Shown here one piece after another: positions 28,030-38,574 of a stretch of DNA of 64,000 nt; position 1 is the stretch's first letter; each line of letters opens with the position of its first letter. Origin of the DNA: Bog-473 sp963828505 (GTDB lineage Bacteria > Actinomycetota > Acidimicrobiia > Acidimicrobiales > RAAP-2); NCBI GenBank assembly GCA_963828505.1, contig CAWHFM010000014.1:62001-126000 (forward strand), written 5' to 3'. A model generated the notes under the pieces. That model worked only from the letters and a program-made list of their open reading frames with translations. It was not told the origin of the DNA and ran no database searches. The translations under genes were made by a program, and so were the position numbers.

Positions 28030-29940
28030 TCAGTCAACTCCCAAAAGGGGCTCGGTCTCGGCCACCGCCTCCTGGGCGGGGACCCGATCGGCCCACTCGT
28101 CCGCCGCGTCCGGCCCGTCGCCTTCGCCGCTCTCACCCAGCTCGACGTGGCCGCTGACGCCGGGCTCGTCCTGGTAGTGGTACTTGCCGCCGCGCAGCAG
28201 CGACGCCACGGCGCCGAGCACGCAGGCGCCCGCAGCGAAGGAGAAGGCCTCGGTGAGCCCCTTGGAGAACGCGGGCGCGATGAGATGCGGGAAGAAGCCG
28301 CGACTGGTCAGATATGCCGCGGTGGCGTGAGGCAGGTGCGACAGCTCGTTGCTGCCCAGGAGCACCTGAATCGGGTTATAACCCAGAAAGGCGGCGAAGA
28401 GGCTGCCCACCGGTGGCAAGTGTGACGCCCGAGCGGCCACTGACGGGTTCACCCCTTGGGCCACCAGCCCGTGGTACAGGTTTGCCGGGAGGCTGGCGGC
28501 CAGGCCCAGGATCATGAGCGTGAAGAAGATGCCGATGGAGAGAACCTGGGCCGACGAATTGAAGGTGCCGGCCATGCCGGCACCCGAGCCCCGCTGGCTT
28601 GCCGGGAGGCTGTTCATGATGCCGGTCTGGTTCGGCGCCACGAACATGCCCATCCCCACGGAATTCAAGAAGATCAGCGCGGCGAACGTCGGGTAGCCGA
28701 AGTCCACCGGCAGCTCGATGAGGAGCACGAAGGTCAGGGCCGCCAGAAGGAGGCCGCCGGTGGCGAAGGGGCGCGCACCATAGCGGTCGGCCAAGACTCC
28801 GCTGAGCGGCGCCGAGGCGAGAAGACCCACGGTCAGCGGGATCATGTAGATGCCGGCCCAGAGCGGGGTCTGGGAGAAGCTGTAGCCGTGCAGCGGGAGC
28901 CAGATCCCCTGCAACCAGATGACGAGCATGAACATCAAGCCGCCCCGACTGAGTGACGCCAGGAAGCTGGCCACGTTGCCGGCAGTGAACGCCCGGATGC
29001 GGAAGAGCTGCAGGCGGAACATCGGCTGGGCCACCCGGGTCTCGATGAAGCCGAACACCACCAGGACGGCGAGGCCACCGAAGATCTCGGCCAGCACCAC
29101 CGGACTGCTCCAGCCCATGGTGTGGCCGCCATAGGGGAGCAGCCCGTACGTGATCCCGACCAGGACGAGGACGAGGCCGACAGCGAAGGTGGCGTTCCCG
29201 AGCCAATCGATCCGGGCCGGCACGCGCAGGCCACGATCCTCCAACTTCCGGTAGGCCCACACGGTCCCGAACACTCCGACCGGGACCGACACCAAGAACA
29301 CGAGCCGCCACGCCTCCGGCGCCAGCAGACCGCCCAGGACCAAACCGATGAAGGAGCCACCGATGGCCGCGACGTTGTTGATGCCGAGGCCCAGCCCGCG
29401 CTGGTCCGCCGGGAAGGCGTCGGTGATGATGGCCGACGAATTCGCGAACAGCATGGCGCCGCCGACGCCCTGGCCGAGCCGCATGAGGATCAGCCAGATG
29501 GCGCCCGCCGACCCGGTGAGCCAGGTCGAGGCGAGCAGGATGGAGAACAGGGTGAACACGGCGAAGCCGAGATTGAAGATCCTGACCCGTCCGTACATGT
29601 CGCCCACGCGGCCGAGCGACACCACGAGCACGGCGAGCACGACGCCGAAGCCCATCAGCATCCAGAGCATGTAGCCGGTGTTGCCCGGAGTCAGCGGGTC
29701 GAGCCCGATGCCGCGGAAGATGTCCGGGAGCGAAATGAGCACGATCGACTGGTTGATGAACACCATCAGCGTGCCCAGGGTCACGGTCGAGAGGGCGATC
29801 CACCGGTAGCGCGAGGGCTCCGGGGCCGGGCCGGCCGCGGTCCCCGCACCCGAGCCTGGGATGGCACCGGCACCCGCGTCCGAGGACGGGGTCGCGCCGG
29901 CGGCCCCGTCCCGGGCCGAAGGGAGCGCGGTCGTGGTCAT
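28030..29940 (-). CDS. DHA2-family MFS drug/proton antiporter
   Basis: The 636-residue protein from ATG 29940 has about 14 membrane helices and the DHA2 motifs: LGTLMVFINQSIVLISLPDI in TM1, GRVGDMYGRVRIFNLGF (motif A), MRLGQGVGGAML and FFPADQRGLG-like loop signatures. It exports hydrophobic drugs or metabolites by proton exchange. Its low-complexity N-terminal leader is Ala/Gly/Pro rich. It is operonic with the MerR gene and divergent from the BVMO gene across a palindromic operator. Confidence 0.88.
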   Translation of the reverse strand: MTTTALPSARDGAAGATPSSDAGAGAIPGSGAGTAAGPAPEPSRYRWIALSTVTLGTLMVFINQSIVLISLPDIFRGIGLDPLTPGNTGYMLWMLMGFGVVLAVLVVSLGRVGDMYGRVRIFNLGFAVFTLFSILLASTWLTGSAGAIWLILMRLGQGVGGAMLFANSSAIITDAFPADQRGLGLGINNVAAIGGSFIGLVLGGLLAPEAWRLVFLVSVPVGVFGTVWAYRKLEDRGLRVPARIDWLGNATFAVGLVLVLVGITYGLLPYGGHTMGWSSPVVLAEIFGGLAVLVVFGFIETRVAQPMFRLQLFRIRAFTAGNVASFLASLSRGGLMFMLVIWLQGIWLPLHGYSFSQTPLWAGIYMIPLTVGLLASAPLSGVLADRYGARPFATGGLLLAALTFVLLIELPVDFGYPTFAALIFLNSVGMGMFVAPNQTGIMNSLPASQRGSGAGMAGTFNSSAQVLSIGIFFTLMILGLAASLPANLYHGLVAQGVNPSVAARASHLPPVGSLFAAFLGYNPIQVLLGSNELSHLPHATAAYLTSRGFFPHLIAPAFSKGLTEAFSFAAGACVLGAVASLLRGGKYHYQDEPGVSGHVELGESGEGDGPDAADEWADRVPAQEAVAETEPLLGVD

Positions 29941-29950
29941 TGAGAAAAGT

Positions 29951-29966
29951 CTAACGTTAACGTCAG
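29951..29966. promoter_or_regulatory. Probable MerR operator
   Basis: CTAACGTTAACGTCAG, a near-perfect 16-base palindrome centred on ACGTTAACGT, lies 10 bases upstream of the transporter ATG. MerR proteins bind palindromes of this length between promoter elements, and a MerR gene is in the same transcript. It may also affect the divergent monooxygenase 148 bases away. Confidence 0.6.
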
Positions 29967-30113
29967 GGTTATGGAACAGCGGCCGCCGGGTGGGCATGCG
30001 AACGGACCACCGGCCCGCCGGCAGCGGGACCTCGGAGTTGGTGAAATCCTGGGAGGACCCGGATCTTCGGAGGGCAGGCAGGTGCACGACGAGTTGATCG
30101 GAAGAGCGAACTG

Positions 30114-31679
<1,566 letters not shown>

Positions 31680-31701
31680 CTCGCGCCAGGGGAGCACCGA
31701 C

Positions 31702-32562
31702 ATGAAGTCCTTCACCGGCCGCGTCGCGGCCGTAACCGGGGCCGGCTCCGGAATCGGGCGGGCCGTGGCCGAAGAGCTGGCCCGCCTCGGTGCTCACGTC
31801 GCCCTGGCGGATATCGACGATGCGGGCCTGGCCGAAACGGTATCCCTCTGTGCGACCCATGGGACCAAGGTCACGTCGGAGCAACTCGACGTCGCCGACC
31901 GTTCGGCGGTCTACGCCTGGGCGGACCGCGTCGTCGGTGAGCACGGCCGGGTCAACGTCATCGTCAACAACGCGGGCGTGGCCCTCGGTGCCACCGTGGA
32001 GTCGATGTCCTACGAAGACCTCGAGTGGCTCATGGGCATCAATTTCTGGGGCGTGGTCTACGGCACCAAGGCGTTCCTACCCCACCTGAAGGCCTCCGGC
32101 GAGGGCCACATCGTGAACGTATCGAGCGTCTTCGGCCTCGTCAGCGTGCCCTCGCAAGCGGCCTACAACGCGGCGAAGTTCGCCGTCCGCGGCTTCACCG
32201 ACACGCTGCGCATGGAGCTCGAGATTGAGGGTGCACCGGTGTCAGTGACGACGATCCATCCCGGAGGGATCAAGACCAACATCGCCAGAAACGCCCGCAT
32301 GGACCCGAGCATCGCGCTGCTGTCTCCGGATCCCGGGAGCGCGCAGGCAGACTTCGAACGCATGTTCATCACCTCCCCCGAGAAAGCGGCCCGGCAGATC
32401 CTCACCGCCGTCCGCCGTGACCGCCGTCGCGCGCTGATCGGTCCCGACGCGAAGGTGATCGACCTCGTCTCGCGCCTTCCGGCGACTCTGTACCAGCACG
32501 CGCTCGTGCACGGCGCGAGCGCCGGGCGACGGCGGGCCTCGAAAGACGCCGGTCGGCCGTGA
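31702..32562 (+). CDS. SDR, acetoin-reductase-like (SadH-type)
   Basis: The 286-residue SDR has TGAGSGIGRA, NNAG, the catalytic Ser in NVSSVFG, YNAAK, and the IHPGGIKTNIARNARMD segment typical of the SadH group. It is preceded by AGGGGAGC. It is the expected partner of the BVMO, interconverting alcohol and ketone; both are known in the mymA operon of mycobacteria. The substrate here is inferred only. Confidence 0.85.
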   Translation: MKSFTGRVAAVTGAGSGIGRAVAEELARLGAHVALADIDDAGLAETVSLCATHGTKVTSEQLDVADRSAVYAWADRVVGEHGRVNVIVNNAGVALGATVESMSYEDLEWLMGINFWGVVYGTKAFLPHLKASGEGHIVNVSSVFGLVSVPSQAAYNAAKFAVRGFTDTLRMELEIEGAPVSVTTIHPGGIKTNIARNARMDPSIALLSPDPGSAQADFERMFITSPEKAARQILTAVRRDRRRALIGPDAKVIDLVSRLPATLYQHALVHGASAGRRRASKDAGRP

Positions 32563-32596
32563 GTCTCTCCACCATGGCGAAACGATAGGAGCGCAG

Positions 32597-33274
32597 ATGA
32601 CCGACCTGGTGAGCTACGAGCGTCGGGGGGACCTGAGCATCCTCACGATGGACGACGGAAAGGTCAACGTTTTCTCCATACCCATGCTCACCGAGCTTCA
32701 CCGAGCCTTCGAGGATGCGGAGCGCGACGAGACGGTCGTGCTCCTGACCGGTCGACCGGGTTACTTCTCGGCTGGGTTCGACCTCAAGGTCTTCGACGGG
32801 CCGGCGGAAGACAGCCTGACCATGCTCAGGCTCGGCGCGACCCTGGCCGAGCGCATCCTGTCGTTCCCCGCGCCCGTCGCCGTCGCCTGCTCCGGACACG
32901 CCTTCCCGGCCGGCGCCTTCCTCTTGATGGCGGCGGACGTCCGCATCGGTGCCGACGGTCCGTACAAGCTGGGGCTCAACGAGGTGCGTATCGGGCTCAC
33001 CCTGCCCTGGTTCGCCATCGTTTTGGCCCGACACCGTTTGACACCGTCCCACTTCGACCATGCGGTGGTCACCGGGACGATGTTCGATCCCCCGCTCGCC
33101 CGGGAGGCGGGCCTGCTCGACGCCGTCGTCGCCCCAGAATCCCTGGCCGACGCAGGGTTGGCGGCGGCCGAGGATCTCACCGGAGTGGACCGGCGGGCGC
33201 ACGCCGCCACCAAGCTGCGGGCACGGAAGAAGGTGCTCGAAGAACTGCGGGACGCGATCGACACAGAGCTCTAG
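32597..33274 (+). CDS. Enoyl-CoA hydratase/isomerase family protein
   Basis: The 225-residue crotonase-fold protein has the oxyanion-hole segments SAGFDLKVF and HAFPAGAFLLMAADVRIG and the LNEVRIGLTLPWFA region. The usual second catalytic glutamate (ECH-type Glu164) is not obvious, and the length is short of the usual 255-260, so it may act as an isomerase or thioesterase-like member. Good AGGAG before the ATG. It ends in TAG. It lies 35 bases after the SDR. Confidence 0.82.
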   Translation: MTDLVSYERRGDLSILTMDDGKVNVFSIPMLTELHRAFEDAERDETVVLLTGRPGYFSAGFDLKVFDGPAEDSLTMLRLGATLAERILSFPAPVAVACSGHAFPAGAFLLMAADVRIGADGPYKLGLNEVRIGLTLPWFAIVLARHRLTPSHFDHAVVTGTMFDPPLAREAGLLDAVVAPESLADAGLAAAEDLTGVDRRAHAATKLRARKKVLEELRDAIDTEL

Positions 33275-33362
33275 CCTCGGGACGGTGCGTGAGTCCCCCA
33301 CCGCACTGGACATGAGGTCATCCCTCGTCCAATGATCGGGCGCCGAAACGGAAGGAAACTCC

Positions 33363-34112
33363 ATGTCTCCAAATGACGAAGCCGGGCTCGCGGTCGTCCG
33401 ATCGACGTCCGCCCCGATTCACGACATCGGCACGGCCATCTACCTGAGCCCCGATGTCTTCGGCTGGGCTGCGGAGTGGGGTTGGACCAACCCCTTCTCG
33501 TTCTACTTCGCAGGGCGAGGCGGCATGCTCGGTGACGTTTCGGCCGACGTCGTGGTCTCTGCCATGGGATGGTTCGAACCCGACGCGGTCCGCGCCATGT
33601 TCGCCGAGGGAGCCCAGGAGAAGGGCGCGAGCGAGGCCGCGGCGCGGATGGCGGAAGCGCATTCGAAGTGGGGTGCTGCCCACTACTCCGGCGTCGACGG
33701 GCTGGAGGAGAAGGTCGACGTGTGCGAGGAGCTCGTCGGCGGCCTGGAAGGCTCGGCCATCCCGCTGTTCGTCGGCTTCCGTGAGGCCGAGCGCAGCCAG
33801 TCACCGGCCGGGAGGGCAGCCCAGCTCATGCAGGCTCTGCGGGAATGGCGAGGCGGACTCCACCTCGTGGCCACCACGGCCGTCGGGCTCTCGCCGCTCG
33901 AGGCGATCCTCACGAACGAGGGCGAGGGGCAGGCCAAGTTCTTCGGCTGGCCCGAGCCGTTCCCCGACGTCGAGGGCCTGAAGACCAAGCACGACGAAGC
34001 GGAGGCCATGACCGATCGCCTCTGCGCCTCCGGCCTGGTCGAGGCCCTCAACGCCGATCGTTTCGACTCGTTCGAGGCGGCGATCTCGGCGTTCCGGGCG
34101 GCGACCCCATGA
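33363..34112 (+). CDS. SCO6745-family protein
   Basis: The 249-residue helical protein carries GTAIYLSPDVFGWAAEWGW and later FYFAGRGGMLGDVSADVV and HLVATTAVGLSPLEAILTNE, diagnostic of the actinobacterial SCO6745 family. That family is soluble, helix-rich and DNA-binding-protein-like in fold predictions, with no proven function. It follows the enoyl-CoA hydratase-like gene on the same strand and precedes the tRNA pair. Confidence 0.8.
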   Translation: MSPNDEAGLAVVRSTSAPIHDIGTAIYLSPDVFGWAAEWGWTNPFSFYFAGRGGMLGDVSADVVVSAMGWFEPDAVRAMFAEGAQEKGASEAAARMAEAHSKWGAAHYSGVDGLEEKVDVCEELVGGLEGSAIPLFVGFREAERSQSPAGRAAQLMQALREWRGGLHLVATTAVGLSPLEAILTNEGEGQAKFFGWPEPFPDVEGLKTKHDEAEAMTDRLCASGLVEALNADRFDSFEAAISAFRAATP

Positions 34113-34240
34113 CGACCCCGGGGGTGCCGGGCCTTCCCTCCGCCGGATGGGGCGACGACACGAGACGGGATAGAGTGAGGGGCTGCCCGAAAAGGAGGTT
34201 CTGGAGCCGACCCGGAGGACAGCAAGGCCATTTCGGTCAA

Positions 34241-34318
34241 GGACCTGTGGTGCAGCTCGGAGTGCACGCCGCCCTGTCAAGGCGGAGGTCGCGGGTTCAA
34301 ATCCCGTCAGGTCCGCCA
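34241..34318 (+). tRNA. tRNA-Asp (GTC)
   Basis: The 7-bp acceptor GGACCTG/CAGGTCC, D stem GTGC/GCAC, anticodon arm CCGCC-CTGTCAA-GGCGG (anticodon GTC) and T arm with GGTTCAAATCC fold fully. CCA is encoded at 34316-34318. Confidence 0.95.
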
Positions 34319-34361
34319 CCAGCGCCCGACTGACCTCCGGGTTTGTCAGGCCTGGTTACCC

Positions 34362-34434
34362 GGTCGGGTAGCTCAGTTGGTAGAGCGCGCGCCTGAAAAG
34401 CGTGAGGTCACCGGATCGATCCCGGTCCCGACCA
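34362..34434 (+). tRNA. tRNA-Phe (GAA)
   Basis: The acceptor GGTCGGG/CCCGACC, D arm GCTCAGTTGGTAGAGC, anticodon arm CGCGC-CTGAAAA-GCGTG (anticodon GAA) and T arm ACCGG/CCGGT all pair. The 3' CCA is not encoded (the DNA reads CCG), unlike the neighbouring tRNA-Asp. Confidence 0.95.
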
Positions 34435-34702
34435 CCGGAAACACCCAGGTCAAGTGGCACGAATCGCTCAGCGTCCGTTCTCCGGTCAAATTTCATGCCG
34501 TCCACGTGCCCCAACGAATTTGGAACAAGTTCTCATTCGTATGCAATCCGTTTCAATTCACCGGATGTCGGGGCACGTTTCGACGAGACGCCGCCGGCCT
34601 GAGGTCGTGCCGGGCCATCGTGCGCAGTACCGTCCAGTACCGTCCGCAGCGGCTCCTTGGCGAGCCCAAGGGCAGTCGAAAACACGATGGGAACGGCCGG
34701 CC

Positions 34703-35033
34703 ATCGTCCTCTCCGAATTCGACGTCGAGAGGGTCAGACGGTGGTGCCGAGACCGCGTCCCCGCAAAGTTTGCCGACGAGGTTCGCCTCGAAATCAGCAA
34801 CCGGGCAAGTCCATCTCCCTCCTGAATGCGGGCCCGTCTGGAGGGCCGTGCCGGGTGGGTGGACCAAAATGCCCATCGCCCGGATCCACCACGAGGGTGA
34901 TAGAAGCTGGGCGCTCTACTCCGGCGACCGCTACGGCGGATGGACGATGTACTTTGACCTCGACACAAACCAACCGATCAACGTGATCCTCAACGAGATC
35001 GGAGTCGACCCCGACGGGCGTCTTCTGGGGTAA
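34703..35033 (+). pseudogene. DUF3024-like protein, broken
   Basis: Three frames together give the DUF3024 pattern: FDVERVRRWCRDRVPAKFAD then EVRLEISNR; GKSISLLNAG; and PVWRAVPGGWTKMPIARIHH with the DRSWALYSGD then RYGGWTMYFD and DPDGRLLG. Two one-base losses explain it, one near 34803-34805 (GGG for GGGG) and one near 34833-34835 (CCC for CCCC). A start is not visible. The function of DUF3024 is unknown. Confidence 0.7.
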
Positions 35034-35283
35034 GTCCGCTCAACGTGAAGGGCACCCCGGCGCGCAAAACAACACGTCAGACGGGGATCGCTGCTCCACC
35101 AATGGACGGGATCTCGTCGCCCTTGTGCTTGAGCGAGACGTCCTGGCGGATGCACTCGCTGACGCGGTGCCTTACCTCCCTGCGTTCGAGCTATTGGCTC
35201 TTCACCCGAAGGGCGTTGGTTATCACCCGAGCTCTCGGCGTCACTTGCTCCCGAGACCCTTCACAAACCCGCGCGAAGTAACT
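35034..35283. other. Intergenic region with a possible peptide remnant
   Basis: About 250 bases. A plus-strand frame near 35110-35230 encodes LERDVLADALADAVPYLPAF and ELLALHPKG, which looks protein-like but has no clear start or family match. Confidence 0.3.
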
Positions 35284-37302
35284 CTACGAGCTTGCCATGC
35301 CAACCATCGGAGCGTTGAGTCTCGTCCCGCCTTCTGAACCATGGAAATTCGCGTCGCCCAGGCTGAAGACCCCGCCGTCGGCCGCGACCAGCCAGTAGCC
35401 ACCGCCGTCCGGGGTGGCGGCCATCCCCACCATCGGAGCGTTGAGCTTGGTGCCACCTTCTGAACCATGGAACTTGGCGTCGCCCAGGCTGAAGACCCCG
35501 CCGTCAGCCGCGACCAGCCAGTAGCCACCGCCGTCCGGGGTTGACGCCATCCCCACCATCGGGGCGTTGAGCTTAGTGCCACCTTCTGAACCATGGAACT
35601 TGGCGTCGCCGAAGCTGAAGACCCCGCCGTCGGCCGCGACCAGCCAGTAGCCGCCCCCGTCGGGGGTGGTGGCCATTCCCACCACCGGGGCGTTGAGCTT
35701 CGTCCCACCTTCGGAACCGTAGAACGTGGCGTCGCCGAAGCTGAAGACCCCGCCGTCGGCCGCGACCAGCCAGTAGCCGCCCCCGTCGGGGGTTGCCGCC
35801 ATTCCCACGATGGGAGCGTTGAGCTTTGTGCCACCTTCGGAGCCGTAGAACGTGGCGCTCCCGAATGCGAACACTCCTCCGTCCTTCGCGACCAGCCAAT
35901 AGCCGGCACGGTCGGGGGTTGCCGCCATCCCCACGATGGGGGCGTTCAACTTCAGGCTGCCGGTCGAACCCGCGAAGCGGACGCCGAAAGTGAAGACTCC
36001 TCCGTCGGCTCCGACCAGCCAGTAGCCGGCACCAGGTGCAGGGGCGAGGAAGACGGGCACGCCGTTCGTCGTAACGGAGATCGTGTTGCCTGACACGGCG
36101 GCGCTCGAAGCGAGTGCCGCGAGGTAGACGCCAAAGAAGTTGCCGGAGATGGTGTTGTTGGAAATGACGGTGCCCGTGACGGGCGGCCCCGCGCCCACGA
36201 CGACGACGCCTATCGTTTGAGTCGAGAGCGCGTTGTGACTGCCCGGCGCGCCACCCGGACCGTCGTGCAGCCCATTCACGCCGATGGTGTTGCCGGTGAT
36301 GATGTTCCCGTTGACGTCCCCGCCCGGGAAAGTCGGATTCAGAACCACACCGGGCTCGCCGTTCCCGTCGAATGTGTTCCCTTCGAGCGTGTTGTCAAAT
36401 GCGGCGTTGAAGAGCCCGATGCCGGTGGCGCCGTTGTTCGAGGAGGTGTTGTCCTCGACGACGTTGTCGTAGACGCCGCCCGCTGACGGATCAGGTGCGG
36501 GGAAGGCAGACTGGTTGTGAGCGGCCAGGGTGATCCCACAACCCCTCGCATTGTTGACGACCATGTTGTCTTTGATCGTGTTTCCGTGGTTCGGACCCAT
36601 CTCGTCGGAGACCAGGAGGCCGCCGGTCAGGCCGTTCTCAATGGTCGTGCCCTCGATGGTGGAGGTCGTGACGCTGACGAGCCAGACCGATTCGCCGTAG
36701 TCACCCGCGCCGATGGCAGCCGCGCAACCCGCCGCGGACGGGTCGAGCGAGCACTGGTCGCTGTTGTTCACCACGTCGCCCTCGATCGTCCCACCCGAGA
36801 CCGTGGCGGGTGGCGTCGCCGACGACGGCGGCGTGACGAAGATGCCGGCCGCGCCCGAATTCTCGAACGTGAGGTCGTTGACGGTGACGTTGTCGGCGTT
36901 GACCTGAAGGCCGTAGATGGCACCGGTGGCGTCGAAGATCGTGTTGGCCGCGTCCCCGCCAGCTGAGGAGTTGGGCTCGATGGTTAGGTCACTCAGCGCT
37001 GCGGGCACTGTGACTTCACCCGATGGATTCGCAGAGACCAGGTACGTGCCTGGATCCACCAGGATCGTATCCCCTGCCGTCGCCTGGGAGAGGGCGTAGC
37101 CGAGCGTGGCGCACGCGACGGTCTGACAGTTCCCGACGTCGTGGCCACTGGTTGAGATCACCAGGGTGTTCCCGACGGCGGCTGAGGGTTGCGCCAGCAC
37201 CGTGACGGACAATCCGACGGAGGCCACGGTGAGAGTACCCAACAGGGCCACCAGTCGAATAGTGGCGCGACTCCGACGACAAAAGGCATTAGCGACCCGC
37301 AC
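35284..37302 (-). CDS. Exported beta-helix protein with 42-residue GYWLV repeats
   Basis: From GTG 37302 (GAGAGGAAC before it), 672 residues. An N-terminal signal or anchor (IRLVALLGTLTVASVGLSVTVL) precedes a right-handed parallel beta-helix of about 380 residues with NTIxxN/ISNNTISGN/GNTF rungs. Then come six tandem repeats of about 42 residues, consensus GYWLVAADGGVFSFGDAxFxGSEGGTxLNAPxVGMAxTPDGG. The repeats are common in exported Acidimicrobiia proteins and probably form a propeller-like wall- or ligand-binding module. The role is surface- or polysaccharide-related by inference. Confidence 0.78.
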   Translation of the reverse strand: MRVANAFCRRSRATIRLVALLGTLTVASVGLSVTVLAQPSAAVGNTLVISTSGHDVGNCQTVACATLGYALSQATAGDTILVDPGTYLVSANPSGEVTVPAALSDLTIEPNSSAGGDAANTIFDATGAIYGLQVNADNVTVNDLTFENSGAAGIFVTPPSSATPPATVSGGTIEGDVVNNSDQCSLDPSAAGCAAAIGAGDYGESVWLVSVTTSTIEGTTIENGLTGGLLVSDEMGPNHGNTIKDNMVVNNARGCGITLAAHNQSAFPAPDPSAGGVYDNVVEDNTSSNNGATGIGLFNAAFDNTLEGNTFDGNGEPGVVLNPTFPGGDVNGNIITGNTIGVNGLHDGPGGAPGSHNALSTQTIGVVVVGAGPPVTGTVISNNTISGNFFGVYLAALASSAAVSGNTISVTTNGVPVFLAPAPGAGYWLVGADGGVFTFGVRFAGSTGSLKLNAPIVGMAATPDRAGYWLVAKDGGVFAFGSATFYGSEGGTKLNAPIVGMAATPDGGGYWLVAADGGVFSFGDATFYGSEGGTKLNAPVVGMATTPDGGGYWLVAADGGVFSFGDAKFHGSEGGTKLNAPMVGMASTPDGGGYWLVAADGGVFSLGDAKFHGSEGGTKLNAPMVGMAATPDGGGYWLVAADGGVFSLGDANFHGSEGGTRLNAPMVGMASS
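35287..36027. repeat. Tandem coding repeat, 126-bp period, six copies
   Basis: Five full units and one shorter end unit inside the coding sequence of the preceding feature. The four C-terminal units are nearly identical in DNA (for example gccgcgaccagccagtagcc recurs with few changes), whereas the N-terminal unit is diverged. This suggests recent expansion by unequal recombination. Confidence 0.85.
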
Positions 37303-37585
37303 GATCGTTCCTCTCTTTTCTTTCACGGCCTCATCGACGAGGAACTCGTCGGTGCAAGTATCCACCTCGGACGCGACTCACGCAACAACCCGCTCCTCCA
37401 TCGAGCCGGCACCGGTGAGCGCCATCAAGTGGAGCCGCTGAGCGTTCGTTCTCGGTCAAAACTTCGTGGTGACGAAGTCCTCCAACAGGCGCGACCAGTG
37501 GGTGCTGCTGCCCCCGACTGAGACTACCAACCTCGTGCCGCTGGACGACGAGGGTTCGAGAACCTCCATGCCCGCGGCTGCGAGG

Positions 37586-38536
37586 TCAGACGTTGCCGAA
37601 GATCGGCCCAACCGCCTGGCACGTGGGCGCGAAGTTCGGGTTGTCGGGCCCCAGGGCGTTGACCACGTCGGCCAGGGCGTTCGAGTCGTAGGCGATGGAG
37701 ATGTGATCACTGCCATCCTGCGGGCACTGGTTCTGCAGCAGGATGTTCTGCACATTGGATGCCGCGGGAAGTAGCGCGTTGGTGTACGGCGTCACCACGT
37801 CGTCGTCCTTGGTCTCGATGACAACGTACTTCACGCTGGAGACGGTCGGGGTGGTGTTGAGCCCCGCCAGGAACGATGAGCCCTGCAGCTGCTGGAGGCA
37901 GGCCTCACAGGTGACCGAGAGCGCCGCGGTGGCCACGCCCAGCAGTCCGAAATCGGACACCAAGGTCGTCAGCCCGTCCACGGTGGTTCCATAGTTGGAC
38001 GGCGCCAGACCCACGAGCATGTTGACCTTCGAGGCACCGCCGAGGTCGTTGATGTAGTAACGGGGCATCATGCCCCCCTGCGACCAGCCGACCAGGTCGA
38101 CCCTGCTCGCTCCCGTCTTCGTCAGGACCTGGTTGACGAAGCTCGACAGCTGTCCGGCGGAGGTGGGGATGTCGCCCGTGCCGTCGATGCTCGATGGCGC
38201 GATGGTCTGGCCGTAATTGAAGGCGTAGACGCAGTAGCCGTTGTTCACCAGGTCGGGTGCGAGGGCGCCCCAGCTGTCGTACATGTTGGCGAAGGTGCCG
38301 TGCACCAGCACCACCGGGTACGGGTGGGCGGCGCTCGGCGTGCATCTGGTGTTGGCACCGGCTGGCGACGCGTACCAGTTCCACACCAGGACCGAGCTCA
38401 GGAACTGCGATGCCTCGCCTGCTTCGGGTACCTGCGCCCACGCTGGCGTCATCCCCAGGGTGAGGCAGGCCACGAGGCCGATCGCTCCGGCGGACCCGAG
38501 TGTGCGCCGCAGTCTGCGCGGGCTGATTGTCTTCAC
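37586..38536 (-). CDS. Secreted lipase (class 2-type alpha/beta hydrolase)
   Basis: The 316-residue protein has a signal peptide (GSAGAIGLVACLTLGMTPAWA, cleavage near 34), oxyanion strand PVVLVHGTFANMYDSW, nucleophile elbow GWSQGG (Ser152), a probable acid in ETKDDDVVTP (Asp245-247) and His278 in GSDHISI. It resembles the triacylglycerol lipase/EstA group of actinobacteria. Its start lies only 30 bases from the left target repeat of the IS66, which sits in its upstream region. Confidence 0.85.
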   Translation of the reverse strand: MKTISPRRLRRTLGSAGAIGLVACLTLGMTPAWAQVPEAGEASQFLSSVLVWNWYASPAGANTRCTPSAAHPYPVVLVHGTFANMYDSWGALAPDLVNNGYCVYAFNYGQTIAPSSIDGTGDIPTSAGQLSSFVNQVLTKTGASRVDLVGWSQGGMMPRYYINDLGGASKVNMLVGLAPSNYGTTVDGLTTLVSDFGLLGVATAALSVTCEACLQQLQGSSFLAGLNTTPTVSSVKYVVIETKDDDVVTPYTNALLPAASNVQNILLQNQCPQDGSDHISIAYDSNALADVVNALGPDNPNFAPTCQAVGPIFGNV

Positions 38537-38566
38537 GAGACCCCCCTGGTCATCAAATCACTGCCG

Positions 38567-38574
38567 ATCACATC
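38567..38574. repeat. IS66 target-site duplication, left
   Basis: ATCACATC, identical to 40293-40300 immediately outside the other end of the element. Eight bases is the normal duplication for the IS66 family. Confidence 0.9.

Noticed and set aside
35287..36027. CRISPR-like array
   Set aside because: The 126-bp period, lack of spacers and open coding frame show a protein repeat.
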